Below the pieces are notes generated by a model, which was not told the DNA's origin, did not search any database, and saw only the letters and a list, made by a program, of their open reading frames with translations. From the NCBI RefSeq assembly GCF_036588685.1, contig NC_086378.1, positions 16,657,578-16,721,577 on the forward strand: 64,000 nucleotides of DNA. Reading direction: 5' to 3'. The DNA is from Mytilus trossulus (Eukaryota > Mollusca > Bivalvia > Mytilida > Mytilidae). The position numbers and the translations under genes are program-made. Shown one piece after another: positions 23,912 through 36,169 of this stretch (positions are counted from its first letter, which is position 1; every line of letters starts with the position of its first letter).

Positions 23912-23947
23912 CAATATACCGTAGACCGGAAAATATAGATAAGAGTG
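23912..23947 (+). other. Exon-like block a1 (start of the higher-order repeats)
   Basis: 36-nt block preceded by CCATTTAG and followed by GTATGTATG. It is open when entered in phase 1 (ends NIDKS-like) and leaves in phase 1. Equivalent blocks ending GTAGATAAGAGTG before GTATGTAT are at 24527-24548, 25644-25665, 26761-26782 and 28170-28197. Whether any is spliced is unknown. Confidence 0.35.
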
Positions 23948-26900
23948 GTATGTATGCATTTAATTTATTGTATCAAACATTTAATATGATGGCAACATAC
24001 ACTATGTTTATATAAAGCTGCAACTATTAATCTTTTTGAACTGAAAATTTGCAATTGTTTTTGGTTAAATGGCTACTTAGGCTTGATTGAACAATTCATT
24101 TTTTGTTTCATGATTACCTTACACACACATTTAATTGTGGTAATCTTAACCAGAAATGGGATTTGATAACCTCTGTTGGCCTCAATATGCTAGAATGGAA
24201 TAACTTCTGGTCACCTTATTCATATTGGATTAGAGGTCACCTTATGTAAATATTGGATTTGGTGACCTCTGGTCACCATATGTTAATATTGGATTTGGTT
24301 ACCTATGGTCACCTTATGCAGATTTCAGATTTGGTTATCTCTGGTAATTAACATTTACATACAACTAGTTGATGTTTTTCATCTCATTTGAAGAAAGTTT
24401 GAGACAATCAAAGAAAGAGAGAAAAGAAGAAGAACAGGTTTGATATACAGTATGGGTTCAACAAATATAGAATATTATTACATTAAGTTTGATATATCTA
24501 TATCTATATATTACTATCCTCATCAGATAGAAAATGTAGATAAGAGTGGTATGTATGCATTTAATTTATTGTATTAAACTTTTAATATGATGGAAACATA
24601 CACAATGTTTATATAATGCTGCAACTATTATTCTTTTTGAACTTAATAATTGCAATTACTTCTGGTAAAATTGCCACTTAGGCTTGATTGAACAATTCAT
24701 TTTTGTTTATTGATTACCTTACACAAATATTTAAAACAATTACATGTGGTCATCTTAACCAGAAATGGGATTTGATAACCTCTAGTGGCCTTTGCATGCT
24801 AGAATGGGGTAACTTCTGGTCATCTTAAGCATATATTGTATATTGGATTTGGTTACCTCTGGTCACCTTTTGATAATATTGGAATTGGTGACCTCTGGTC
24901 ACCTAATGTTAATATAGGATTTGGTTTCCTCTTGTCACCTTAATCATATATAAGATTTGGTGACCTCTGGTTTCCTTATGTTAATATTATGATTTGGTTA
25001 TCTCTGGTCACTTAATGTTTATATTGGATTTGGTTATCTCTTGTCACTTTATGTTTATATTGGATTTGGTTATCTTTTGTCACCTTATGTTAATATTGGA
25101 TTTGGTTACCTCTGGTCACCTTATGTTTATATTGGATTTGGTTACCTCTGGACACCTTATGTTAATATTAATTTTGGTTACCTCTGGTCACCTCATGTTA
25201 ATATTGGATTTGTTTATCTCTAGTCACCTTATGTTACTATTAGATTAGGTGACCTCTGGTCACCTTATGTTACTATTAGATGAGGTGACCTCTGGTCACC
25301 TCATGTTAATATTGGGGTCACCTTATGTTAATATTAGATTTGGTTACTTCTGGTCACCTTATGTTAATATTAGATTAGAAGACTTCTTGTCACCTTATGT
25401 TAATATTGGATTTGATAATCTATGGTCACCTAATGGAGATTTTAGATTTGGTTATCCCTGGTAATTAACATTTACATACAACTAGTTGATGTTTTTCATC
25501 TCATTTGAAGAAAGTTTGAGACAATCAGAGAAAGAGAGAAAAGAATAAGAACAGGTTTGATATACAGTATGGGTTCAACAAATATAGAATGTTCTTACAT
25601 CAAGTTTGATATATCTATATTTATATATTACTATCCTCATAAGATAGAAAATGTAGATAAAAGTGGTATGTATGCATTTACTTTATTGTATTAAACCTTT
25701 AATATGATGGAAACATACACACTGTTTATACAATGCTGCATCTATTATTCTTTTTGAACTTAATAATTGTAATTGTTTCTGGTGAAATTGCCACTTAGGC
25801 TTGATTGAACAATTCATTTTTGTTTATTGATTACCTTACACAAATATTTAATTCAATTACATGTGGTCATCTTAACCAGAAATGGGATTTGATAACCTCT
25901 AGTGGCCTTAGCATGCTAGAATGGGGTAACTTCTGGTCATCTTAAGCATATATTGTATATTGGATTTGGTTACCTCTGGTCACCTTTTGATAATATTGGA
26001 ATTGGTGACCTCTGGTCACCTAATGTTAATATAGGATTTGGTTTCCTCTGGTCACCTTAATCATATATAAGATTTGGTGACCTCTGGTTTCCTTATGTTA
26101 ATATTATGATTTGGTTATCTCTGGTCACTTAATGTTTATATTGGATTTGGTTATCTCTTGTCACTTTATGTTTATATTGGATTTGGTTATCTTTTGTCAC
26201 CTTATGTTAATATTGGATTTGGTTACCTCTGGTCACCTTATGTTTATATTGGATTTGGTTACCTCTGGACACCTTATGTTAATATTAATTTTGGTTACCT
26301 CTGGTCACCTCATGTTAATATTGGATTTGTTTATCTCTAGTCACCTTATGTTACTATTAGATTAGGTGACCTCTGGTCACCTTATGTTACTATTAGATGA
26401 GGTGACCTCTGGTCACCTCATGTTAATATTGGGGTCACCTTATGTTAATATTAGATTTGGTTACTTCTGGTCACCTTATGTTAATATTAGATTAGGAGAC
26501 TTCTTGTCACCTTATGTTAATATTGGATTTGATAATCTATGGTCACCTAATGGAGATTTTAGATTTGGTTATCCCTGGTAATTAACATTTACATACAACT
26601 AGTTGATGTTTTTCATCTCATTTGAAGAAAGTTTGAGACAATCAGAGAAAGAGAGAAAAGAAGAAGAACAGGTTTGATATACAGTATGGGTTCAACAAAT
26701 ATAGAATGTTCTTACATCAAGTTTGATATATCTATATTTATATATTACTATCCTCATAAGATAGAAAATGTAGATAAAAGTGGTATGTATGCATTTACTT
26801 TATTGTATTAAACCTTTAATATGATGGAAACATACACACTGTTTATACAATGCTGCATCTATTATTCTTTTTGAACTTAATAATTGTAATTGTTTCTGGT

Positions 26901-29900
26901 GAAATTGCCACTTAGGCTTGATTGAACAATTCATTTTTGTTTATTGATTACCTTACACAAATATTTAATTCAATTACATGTGGTCATCTTAACCAGAAAT
27001 GGAAATTGATAACCTCTAGTGGCCTTAGCATGCTAGAATGGGGTAACTTCTGGTCACCCTAATCATATATTGGATTTGGTAACCTCTGGTCACCTTTTGA
27101 TAATATTGAATTTGGTGACCTCTGGTTACCTTATGTCAATATTGGATTTGGTTACCTCTGGTCACCTTATTCAAATATAAGATTTGATGACCTCTGGTCA
27201 CCTTATGTTAATATTGAATTTGGTTATCTCTGGTCACTCATGTTTATATTGGATTATGTTATCTCTTGTCACCTTATGTTAATATTGGATTTGGTTACCT
27301 CTGGTCATCTTATTCATATATTAGATTTGGTTATCTCTGGTCACCTTCTGTTTATATTTTTGATTTGGTTATCTCTGGTCACCTTATGCTTATATTGGAT
27401 TTGGTTACCTCTGGTCACCTTATGGTAATATTAGATTTGGTTACCTCTGGTCACCTTATGTAAATATTAGATTTGGTGACCTCTGGTCACCTTATGTTGA
27501 TATTGGATTTGATTGTCTCTGGTCATCTTACGTTTATATTGGTTTGGTTACCTCTGGTCACTTTATGTTAATATTAGATTTGGTTACCTCTGGTCACCTT
27601 ATGTTAATATTGGATTTGGTTACTTCTGGTCACCTTATGTTAATATTGGATTTGATTATCTCTGGTCACATTATGTTACTATTAGATTATGTGACCTCTG
27701 GTCACTTTATGTTAATATTGGGTTTGGTTACCTCTGGTCACCTTATGTTAATATTAGATTTGGTTACCTCTGGTCATCTTATGCAGATTTCAGATTTGGT
27801 TATGTCTGGTAATTAACATTTACATACAACTAGTTGATGTTTTTCATATCATTTGTAGAACGTTTGAGACAATCAAAGAAAGCGAGAAAAAAAGAAGAAC
27901 AGGTTTAATATACATTATGGGTTCAACAAGAATATAGAAAATTATTACATAAAGTTTGATATATCGATAAAACTTTACACAATGAACATTTATCTTTCAT
28001 GATCATCGACAAGCAAATCTAAGAAAAATCCTTGATCTTTCAAATATTGCCAAGAGCATGGACAGTTGATAATTTAGTCAATTTCTACTTATACTCATCA
28101 GATACGTTTGGATAAATAAATTTGAATTTACTAATACAGTTATTATATGTTTATTTTCTTTTTTTTTAGAAGTCGTCAGAAAGTGTAGATAAGAGAGGTA
28201 TGTATGCATTTACTTTATTGTATTAAACCTTTAATATGATGGAAACATACACAATGTTTATATAATACTGCAACTATTATTCTTTTTGAACTTAATAATT
28301 GCAATTACTTCTGGTAAAATTGCCACTTAGGCTTGATTGAACAATTCATTTTTGTTTATTGATTACCTTACACAAATATTTAATTTAATTACATGTGGTC
28401 ATATTAATCAGAATTGGAAATTGATAACCTCTAGTGGCCTTAGCATGCTAGTAACTTCTGGTCACCCTAATCATATATTGGACTTTTTGTGACCTCTGGT
28501 TACCTTATGTCAATATTGGATTTGGTAACCTCTGGTCACCTTATTCAAATATAAGATTTGATGACCTCTAGTCACCTTATGTTTATTTTTGATTTGGTTA
28601 CCTCGGGTCACCTTATTCATATGTTAGATTTGGTTATCTCTGGTCACCTTATGTTTATATTGGATTTGGTTATCTCTGGTCATCTTATGTTTATATTGAA
28701 TTTGGTTATATGTGGTCACCTACTTGTTTATATTGGATTTGGTTACCTCTGGTCACCTTATGGTAACATTAGATTTGGTTTCATCTGGTGACCTTATGTA
28801 AATATTAGATTTGGTGACCTCTGGTCACCTTATGTTAATATTAGATTTGGTTACTTCTGGTCACCTTATGTTTATATTTGATTGGTTACCTCTGTTCTCC
28901 TTATGTTTATATTAGATTTAGTTATTTCTTGTCACCTTATGTTTATTTTGAATTTGGTTATCTGTGGTCACCTTCTTGTTTATATTGGATTTGGTTACCT
29001 CTGGTCACCTTATGGTAACATTAGATTTGGTTACATCTGGTGACCTTATGTAGATATTAGATTTGGTGACCTCTGGTCACCTTATGTTAATATTAGATTT
29101 GGTTACTTCTGGTCACCTTATGTTTATATTAGATTTGGTTACCTTTGGTCAACTTATGTTAATATTGGATTTGCTTATCTCTGGTCACCTTATGTTACTT
29201 TTAGATAAGGTGACCTCTGGTCACCTCTGGTTACCTTATGTTAATATTGGATTTGCTTATCTCTGGTCACCTTATGTTACTATTAGATAAGGTGACCTCT
29301 GGTCACCTCTGGTCACCTTATGTTAATATTGGATTTGGTTACCTCTGGCCACCTTATGTTTATATTGGATTTGGTTACCTCTGGTCACCTTTTGTTAATA
29401 TTATATTTGGTTACCTCTGGTCACCTTAGGTTAATATTAGATTTGGTGACGACTTATGGTCACCTTATGTTAATATTGGATTTGGTTATCTCTGGTCTCC
29501 TTATGTTAACATTGGATTTGGTTATCTCTTGTCACCTTATGTTTATATTGGAATTGGTTATCTCTGTTCACCTTATGTTTATATTGAATTGGTTACCTCA
29601 GGTTACCTTATGTTTATATTAGATTTGGTTATTTCTGGTCACGTAATATTTATATTGGATTGGTTACCTCTGGTCATCTAATGTTTATATTAAATTTGGT
29701 TATTTCTGGTCACCTTATGTTTAAATTGGATTTGGTTATCTCTTGTCACCTTATGTTAATATTGAATTTGGTTACTTCTGGTCACCTTATGTTTATATTG
29801 GATTTGGTTACCTCTGGTTACCTTATGCTTATATTAGATTTGGTTACCTCTGGTCACGTTATGCTGATTTAAGATTTGGTTACCTCTGGTCATAAAAACA
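23930..29900 (+). repeat. 36-bp minisatellite arm 1, organised in higher-order repeats
   Basis: The basic unit is 36 bp: GGTCACCTTATGTTAATATT followed by GGATTTGGTTACCTCT. Unit blocks occupy about 24180-24345, 24760-25465, 25880-26580, 27000-27810 and 28380-29890, roughly 100 units by length. Each block is preceded by a non-minisatellite leader (GGTATGTATGCATTTA to CACTTAGGCTTGATTGAACA) and followed by a trailer (TTAACATTTACATACAACTA to GGTTTGATATACAGTATGGG). Leaders start at about 23930, 24527, 25644, 26761 and 28170. The second-to-third and third-to-fourth spacings are exactly 1117 bp and those copies are almost identical. Because 36 is divisible by three, long VTSGHLMLILDL-type open frames appear; they are not evidence of protein. 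Confidence 0.95.
24394..24437 (+). other. Exon-like block b1, 44 nt, recurring in each higher-order repeat
   Basis: A purine-rich 44-nt block (AAAGTTTGAGACAATC then lysine/glutamate-type codons, ending GAACAG) lies between a CATTTGAAG or CATTTGTAG acceptor-like end and GTTTGATAT or GTTTAATAT. Copies are at 25511-25554, 26628-26671, 27859-27902 and 29935-29978, and all five are exactly 44 nt. One frame (entry phase 2) is open in all five; another is open in three. Confidence 0.4.
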
Positions 29901-29980
29901 TAAGTCAGGTAATGTTTTTTTTTATCATTTGTAGGAAATGTATGACAATCGAAGAGCAGGAAAAAAGAACAAGAACAGGT

Positions 29981-30924
29981 TTGATATACATTACTGGTTC
30001 AGCAAGACTAAATTTTATTGTATATTAGTGAATACACTTGATTCACAAAGAAAACAGTGTAAGTTGTTTAAAATACATAAATTGGTGATCTCGTGTTTTT
30101 TTTTAAACTCATTTATAGAGTATTAGGTCAGGAATGGTGAATGGGTCGAAAGGAACAATCAAACTGAAATTTGAAGAACAAACTGACAAAGCTGGGCAAA
30201 AAAAAACCCAAAAAGATTGAAATTCAAATTGCAATCATTATAATTCAAAATAGAAAAATTAAACTGAGGAACATAAACCCACCAAAAACCAGGGTGATCT
30301 CATGTTACCTAGAATGGTTAGCAAATCCAGCTCATTATGCGGTGCCCATAATATATTTCATGCTTGAGTTTAGGATCCCTTGGTATATTACTGTATCATT
30401 AGAAATCATATGTCTACTGTGAATCATATACATGTCGCTTTGCCAATCTGTAAAACATTTTTTTAAGTTGTAAGAATATTCATAACGATGCTTAATATGT
30501 CTTATTACATGTATTGTTTTAGCTTGACTGCAAGAAAAGATCACAACTGTATTTCACTTCATTTTCAGGTGAAGTTGACTATCAAGTTAAACATGTTACA
30601 TACTTTAACCGAGACTCTTGTCGATAAAGAATCAACCAAAAAGACTGTATGCCGAAAAATGAAAGTGATATCGGCCCCAAAAAATGGTGACATTGAAAAA
30701 ACTAAGTAATGTTTGAGGGGAATTCAATTGTTCAGATTTTACGAACATTGGATCTATAATGGCTACAAAGGCAATCGTCTTCTTGGCATCTTTATTACAT
30801 ACTAAGAGTTTAGAATAAAATACACAATAGAAAATGCAAACAACTAGATTAACATGAAATATATAAAACATACATTTTCCAAATACCATGATCATTATAT
30901 TCCAATAAAGGTTGATTAATCATG
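29981..30924 (+). other. Spacer between the two inverted minisatellite arms
   Basis: About 950 bp of non-minisatellite DNA at the axis of the inverted structure. It contains a lysine-rich open stretch (about 30139-30219) and, at 30570-30709, an open stretch preceded by TTCATTTTCAG that ends in a TAA after GACATTGAAAAAACTAAG. These resemble exons of a small lysine-rich plus-strand gene, like the exon-like blocks upstream, but no domain is recognised. Confidence 0.35.
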
Positions 30925-33900
30925 CATTGTGACCAGAGGTTACCAAAGCAAATATTTTTAAACGGTGACCGGAGGTTACTAAAATTAATATCTGTGTATG
31001 TTGACCAAAGGTAACCCCATTCCAAATCTGTAAAGGGTGACCAGAGGTAACTTAAATTAATATATGTATACGATGCCCGGAGGTAATCTCATTCAATAAT
31101 ATGAAAGGGTTACCAAATTCGAAATCTGTGTAAGGGGACCGGAGGGAAACATACAAACATAGCTAATATCTTTGTAGGGTGACCAGAGGTAACCACATTC
31201 AATATCTTTTAAGTTGAACAAAGATATTCATTATTTATGAATTGTAACCATAAGTAACATAAGCCAATTTATTGTAGGGTGAACAAAAGTAACCATTTTC
31301 AATATATGTGTAGGATGACCAGAGGTAACCAAAGCCAATTTATGTGTGGGTGACCAGAGGTTACCATGTTTAAAATATATGTAGGGCGACTAGAGGTAAC
31401 CATGGTCAATATCTGTTTAGGGTGACCAGAGGTAATCATATTCAATATCTTTGTAAGGTGACCAGAGGTAGCCTTATTCAATATCTGTGTAAGGTGACCA
31501 TAGATAACCTTATTCAATATCTGTGTAGGGTGACCAGAGGTAACCATATTCACAATTTTGGTAGGGTGGCCAGATGACATCATAGTCAATATATGTGTAG
31601 GGTGACCAGAGGTAACAATATTCAATATCTTTGTAGGGTGACAAGAGCTAACCACATTCAACATCTTGGTAGTGGGACCAGATATTACCAAATTAAATAT
31701 CTAAGTAGGGTAAACAAAGGTACCTAAATTCAATATTTATGCATGGTGTCTAAAGCAATTATTTTTTATCTGTGTATGGTGATCCAAGGTAACCACATTC
31801 CAAAAAAGCCAATTGCTATATATATTTGCTGACAACGGCAACATAATTAAATATATGTGTACAGCGACCAGAAGTTACTAGATAAATATATTTATTATAA
31901 AAGTAGCGCAAAAAGTGTGAATCGAGATAACCGATGCTAAACAAATTCAATTTTTGTAAATTGTAATCAAGGGTAACATAAGCCAATTTATTGAAGGTTG
32001 ACCAAAGGTAACCATTTTCAATATATTTGAAGGATGACGAGAGGTAACTATAGCAAATATATGTGTGGGTAACAAGAGATAACCATTTTCAAAATATGTG
32101 TAGGGTGACCAGCGGTAACCATTGTCAATATATGTGTAGGGTGACCAGAGGTAACCACATTCAATATATTTTTAGGAGACCAAAGATAAACATATGCAAT
32201 ATCTTTGTAAGGTGACCAGAGGTAACCTCATTCAATATCTGTGTAGGGTGACCAGAGGTAACCATATTCAAAATGTTGGTTGGGTGACCAGAGGTCACCA
32301 TATTCAATATCTTTGTAGGGTGACCATAGTCAATATATGTACAGGATGACCAGAGGTAATCACATTCGATATCTGTAATGGTTTACCAGAGGTTACCTTT
32401 TCCAATGTGTGTGAAGGTTGATCAGAGGTTACAACATTCAATATATGAGTTGGGTGACCGAAGTTTACAAAATTAAATATAAGTAGGCTAAATATACGTA
32501 ACCAAATTTAATATTGATGCACGGTGACTAGAGGTAACCAAATTTTATATTTGTGTATGAAAAGAGGTTATCACATTCAAAATATGTGAAGGGTGACCAG
32601 AGGTACTGTAACCCCATTCAATATATGTGTATGGTCACTTGAGGTATTTAAAATTTATATATGTATAAGGTTGCCAAAGGTCACCAAATTCAATATTTTA
32701 GTAAAACATGTATAATTAATTATATAAAAACTCCACAGTCATCAGTACACTTTCGTTATTATGGGACTTACGAAAGAACTCACACGATGGGAGCGTTCAA
32801 GGCATCTAACATCATTCACATGATTAAGAAGATTCCTGCTGTTCCTTACTTTTTTAATGTTGTAAATGTCTTCTGGTATATCTGTTTACTCCTTTGTTTT
32901 TATTGTTTTTGTCTTAGTAGGGGGACCAGAGATTACCAAAATCAAGACCTATTTAGGGTGACACACGGTAGTAAAAGCCAGTTTATACGGTTTTTTTTAC
33001 CGAAAGTAACTCAATTAAAAGTTCTTTAGTATGTGAAAGGTGTCTAGATATTTATAACCGTGATCATTATCTGTGAAGGATGGCAAGTTTATAACTTATT
33101 CAAAAATCTGTGTAGGGTGACCAGAGGTTTCCATATTCAATATATGTCACCAGAGTTCATTATGTAGAACGTGACAGGATGAAACAAAATTCAATATCTG
33201 TTTAGGGTGGCAAGGTTGACCAGTGGTTACCAAATTCAGTATCATACATGTTATGATGGTATGATACTAAACCCCTAACGAGAAGGATTGTGCCTGATGT
33301 TCAAATGATGACATCATAATCTTTCAGTCAGTTTAATTGAAGTCTGGAGTTTGCATGTCAGTTAACTGCTAGAAGTCTGTTGGTATTTATGTATTAATTT
33401 GTTTATTTTCTTTGGTTACACCTTCTGACATTTGACTCGGACTTCTCTTGAACTGAATTTTAATGTGCGTATTGTTATGCGTTTACTTTTCTACATTGGT
33501 TAGAGGTATAGGGGAGGGTTGAGATCTCACAAACATGTTTAACCCCGCCGCATTTTTGCGTCTGTCCCAAGTCAGGGCCTCTGGCCTTTGTTAGTCTTGT
33601 ATTATTTCAATTTTAGTTCCTTGTGTACAATTTGGAAATTTAGTAGGGCGTTCATTATCACTGAACTAGTATATATTTGTTTAGGGGCCAGCTGAAGGAC
33701 GCCTTCGGGTGCGGGAATTTCTCGCTACATTGAAGACCTGTTGGTGACCTTCTCCTTTTGTTTTTTTATGTGGTCGGGTTGTTGTCTCTTTTACACATTC
33801 CCCATTTCCCATCTAAATTTTATCTTATAATTTGTCGATAAATTCAATATATGTGAAGGGTGACCAGAGGATATCAATTCAGTATCTTATTATTTGTAGG

Positions 33901-34560
33901 TAAATTCAATATATGTAAAGGATGATCAGAGGTTACCAAATTCAATATATGTGTGGGGTGACCAGAGGTCATCACAATTAATGATAAAAAAGGTGACAAG
34001 ATGTAACGAAATTCAATATCTGTGAAAGGTTGCCGGGGTGACCAGAGGTAACCAAATTCAATATCTTATAATTTTCAAGCGAATTCAATACATGTGTTGG
34101 TTGACCACAGTTAACCAAATTCAATATATGTGTAGGGTGACCAGAAGTCACCACATATTATAATTATCTAAAACGTGACAGGATGTAACAAAATTCAATA
34201 TATGTTTAGGGTGGCGAGGTTGACCAATGGTTACCAAATTCAGTATCTTATAATTTGTAGGTAAATTCAATATAAGTGAAGGGTGACCAGAGGTTACCAA
34301 ATTCAATATATGTGTAGGGTGACCAGAGGTCACCACAATTAATTATGTAAAAGGTGACAAGATGTAACGAAATTCAATATCTGTGTAGGGGGGCATTCAA
34401 TATCTATATTTGTGTCAGGTAATTGGAAGAACCACTATAAATTTATCTGCAAAGGGAGTAAGGTTAATAAAGTAACTATGTATTTGTATCAAATGACCAG
34501 TGTAACTGTAAGCACAATTAGTTTCTGTGTAGGGTGACCAGAGGTAACCAATGGCAGTTT
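30925..34560 (-). repeat. 36-bp minisatellite arm 2, inverted and more diverged
   Basis: The unit reads GGGTGACCAGAGGTAACCAT followed by ATTCAATATCTGTGTA on the plus strand, the reverse complement of an arm-1-type unit (GGTTACC-CTCTGGTCACCC) with a different AT-rich half. Dense blocks are at about 30925-31700 and 31980-32690, thinning to 34560. Interruptions are a non-repeat segment at about 32700-32920 and the inserted retroelement tail at 33244-33824. It is more diverged and less regularly spaced than arm 1, and no 1117-bp higher-order unit is visible. Confidence 0.92.
33244..33824 (+). mobile_element. Reverse-transcriptase element tail inserted in the minisatellite
   Basis: A 5'-truncated copy containing only the untranslated tail of the element at 4529-5989, starting just before TTATGATGGTATGATACT and ending TTTTATC. 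It interrupts a minisatellite unit: the string AATTCAGTATCTTATAATTT, intact at about 34234-34253, is split here, with TATC on both sides as a possible 4-bp duplication. Confidence 0.85.
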
Positions 34561-34954
34561 AAAGTAGCCTGAGTGCGAGGCATACCATCTTTTTAGTTAG
34601 ATGTCATGAGAGTGCAATATAGGCCATTAGGTTATTTTCTAAAAAATAAGCCATGTCACTCGCTTTAAGATATTAATAGAGTAAAGGGTGACTCTTCTAT
34701 TCATTTTCAATTGTTTCGTTTGAGTGAATCATTATGATAATTGATTATTTGTGTATTTTCTTTACTTTCTGTATGTCTCTCAACAGTATCCTTTGAAATA
34801 TGGTAATTCCGTATCTTTGCATTAAGCTAATATCCGTATTACATAGCAGCAATTATAAACGTTGTATCCCCTTAGTAACGTACTTTCACTTTAAACCGGA
34901 AATCATGTACTATTTTTTGTCGCGTATAGACTCAATTTTAACCGTTTCTGTTCA

Positions 34955-34997
34955 GGTGACCAGTGGGCACCGTTCAGCGTAACTATTATCCTTGTGC
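34955..34997. repeat. Right member of the 44-bp inverted pair
   Basis: GGTGACCAGTGGGCACCGTT continuing to CCTTGTGC is the reverse complement of 23786-23829. It lies at the outer edge of arm 2, mirroring the position of its partner outside arm 1. Confidence 0.8.
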
Positions 34998-35069
34998 ACT
35001 TGATATCCAATTGTTATGCATAACTATGTAATAGATAAATTGAAAACTTATGCAAATGGTGTTTTTAAA

Positions 35070-35150
35070 ATAAAACACTTTGTAATTGAGATGAATATAA
35101 AACACTTTGTAATTGAGATGAAAATAAAACACTTTGTAATTGAGAAGAAA
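35070..35150. repeat. 27-bp tandem repeat, three copies
   Basis: ATAAAACACTTTGTAATTGA with a GATGAAA/GAAGAAA end is repeated three times with three or four differences. It is a simple minisatellite between arm 2 and the mosaic region. Confidence 0.9.
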
Positions 35151-35611
35151 ATTGTCGTTTTATTTGTTTCTTTTAACTTGTGATTTTCTTTTTACCATAG
35201 TAAACATTACAGTAAGCATTTATCGTCTTCTCGAACAAAGAGCTTCGATTCTTTTGTTCTATTTCAACTGGGTTTTCGCCTGTATGTTCCTGACAGGTAA
35301 ATATATAACGTAGCAGGGTTAAACATTATTGTGATGGCTCAAACCCTCTTACATAAGACAGTTGCGTAACAGCACGATGTGAAAAAAGTAGCAAAATGAA
35401 AATAATACAAACGACATACATGAACACATCAAGATTTTACAAAGAAAACCAAAGCAAACTGTTCTGATAAAATGTGTGACAGGATAAAAATCCGTTTGAA
35501 TATCTCAACAAACTGTACACTATTCAAATTGGGAATTATTATCAATATATTTAAATATTTTTCTGTTTAGTATTAAAATGATATTAAGATCCATTTTGTT
35601 ACATCTTGTGA

Positions 35612-35990
35612 TTTATTGTCGAAATCCGGATCTGGTGTACTGAACAAATATTGACACCGTATGCTTGTGGCATAAAATCATGGCCACAAGTTAATTTTTA
35701 TCTGTTAAGTATTAAATTTATATTAAGATCCATTTTGTTACATCTTGTGATCAATTTATTTGGCAATCGCCAATGGCAGTCAGCAGGGTTAAAGAACATC
35801 AGTTGTTCGATCTGTTAGTCAAATGCGTTTTGTTTAAATATACTTTTTCACCTATTTGGTCTTTTGGAATATGTTGTTTGTGCTGTTTTATACCTTCTAC
35901 AACGAAATTTGACTTACATGCACACGTTTACAAATTGCGGTTTTTATCCACTGCAATCATAGATTTGAACGTAGTTTTCAATTTAGATTC

Positions 35991-36033
<43 letters not shown>
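35612..36033 (+). repeat. Mosaic family A, copy 1, ending in a (TA)n tract
   Basis: Starts near CGAAATCCGGATCTGGTGTA, continues through GGCAATCGCCAATGGCAGTC, AAAGAACATCAGTTGTTCG and TTGCGGTTTTTATCCA, and ends in a (TA)n tract (35997-36033). Other copies are 36424-36590 (+, partial), 48847-49140 (+), 49158-49430 (-), 50076-50495 (-) and 50628-50717 (-). No coding capacity is seen; it is a non-autonomous mobile or segmental repeat. Confidence 0.8.
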
Positions 36034-36036
<3 letters not shown>

Positions 36037-36169
36037 TTTACTATAGATAATTTAGCTGATCTGTAACAATAACATCTTCATGCCTTATATATCATGTACT
36101 GCAGTACGCCGCTAGATTAACACTGACGTGGAAAGGTAACACATGGCCAGCAAAAGCTCTTTTTTGAGA

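Noticed and set aside
24994-29872. Long open frames encoding VTSGHLMLILDL-type repeats
   Set aside because: The repeat unit is 36 bp, a multiple of three, so a frame without stops stays open through the array; several frames and the inverted arm show the same effect. No start context, domain or composition argues for a protein.
32661-33029. 122-residue plus-strand frame in arm 2
   Set aside because: It joins minisatellite, a non-repeat segment and more minisatellite. The middle part has no recognised domain and no splice support.
23930-34560. CRISPR-like array
   Set aside because: Units are contiguous and diverged, with no conserved repeat separated by unique spacers of fixed size, and the DNA is clearly eukaryotic.
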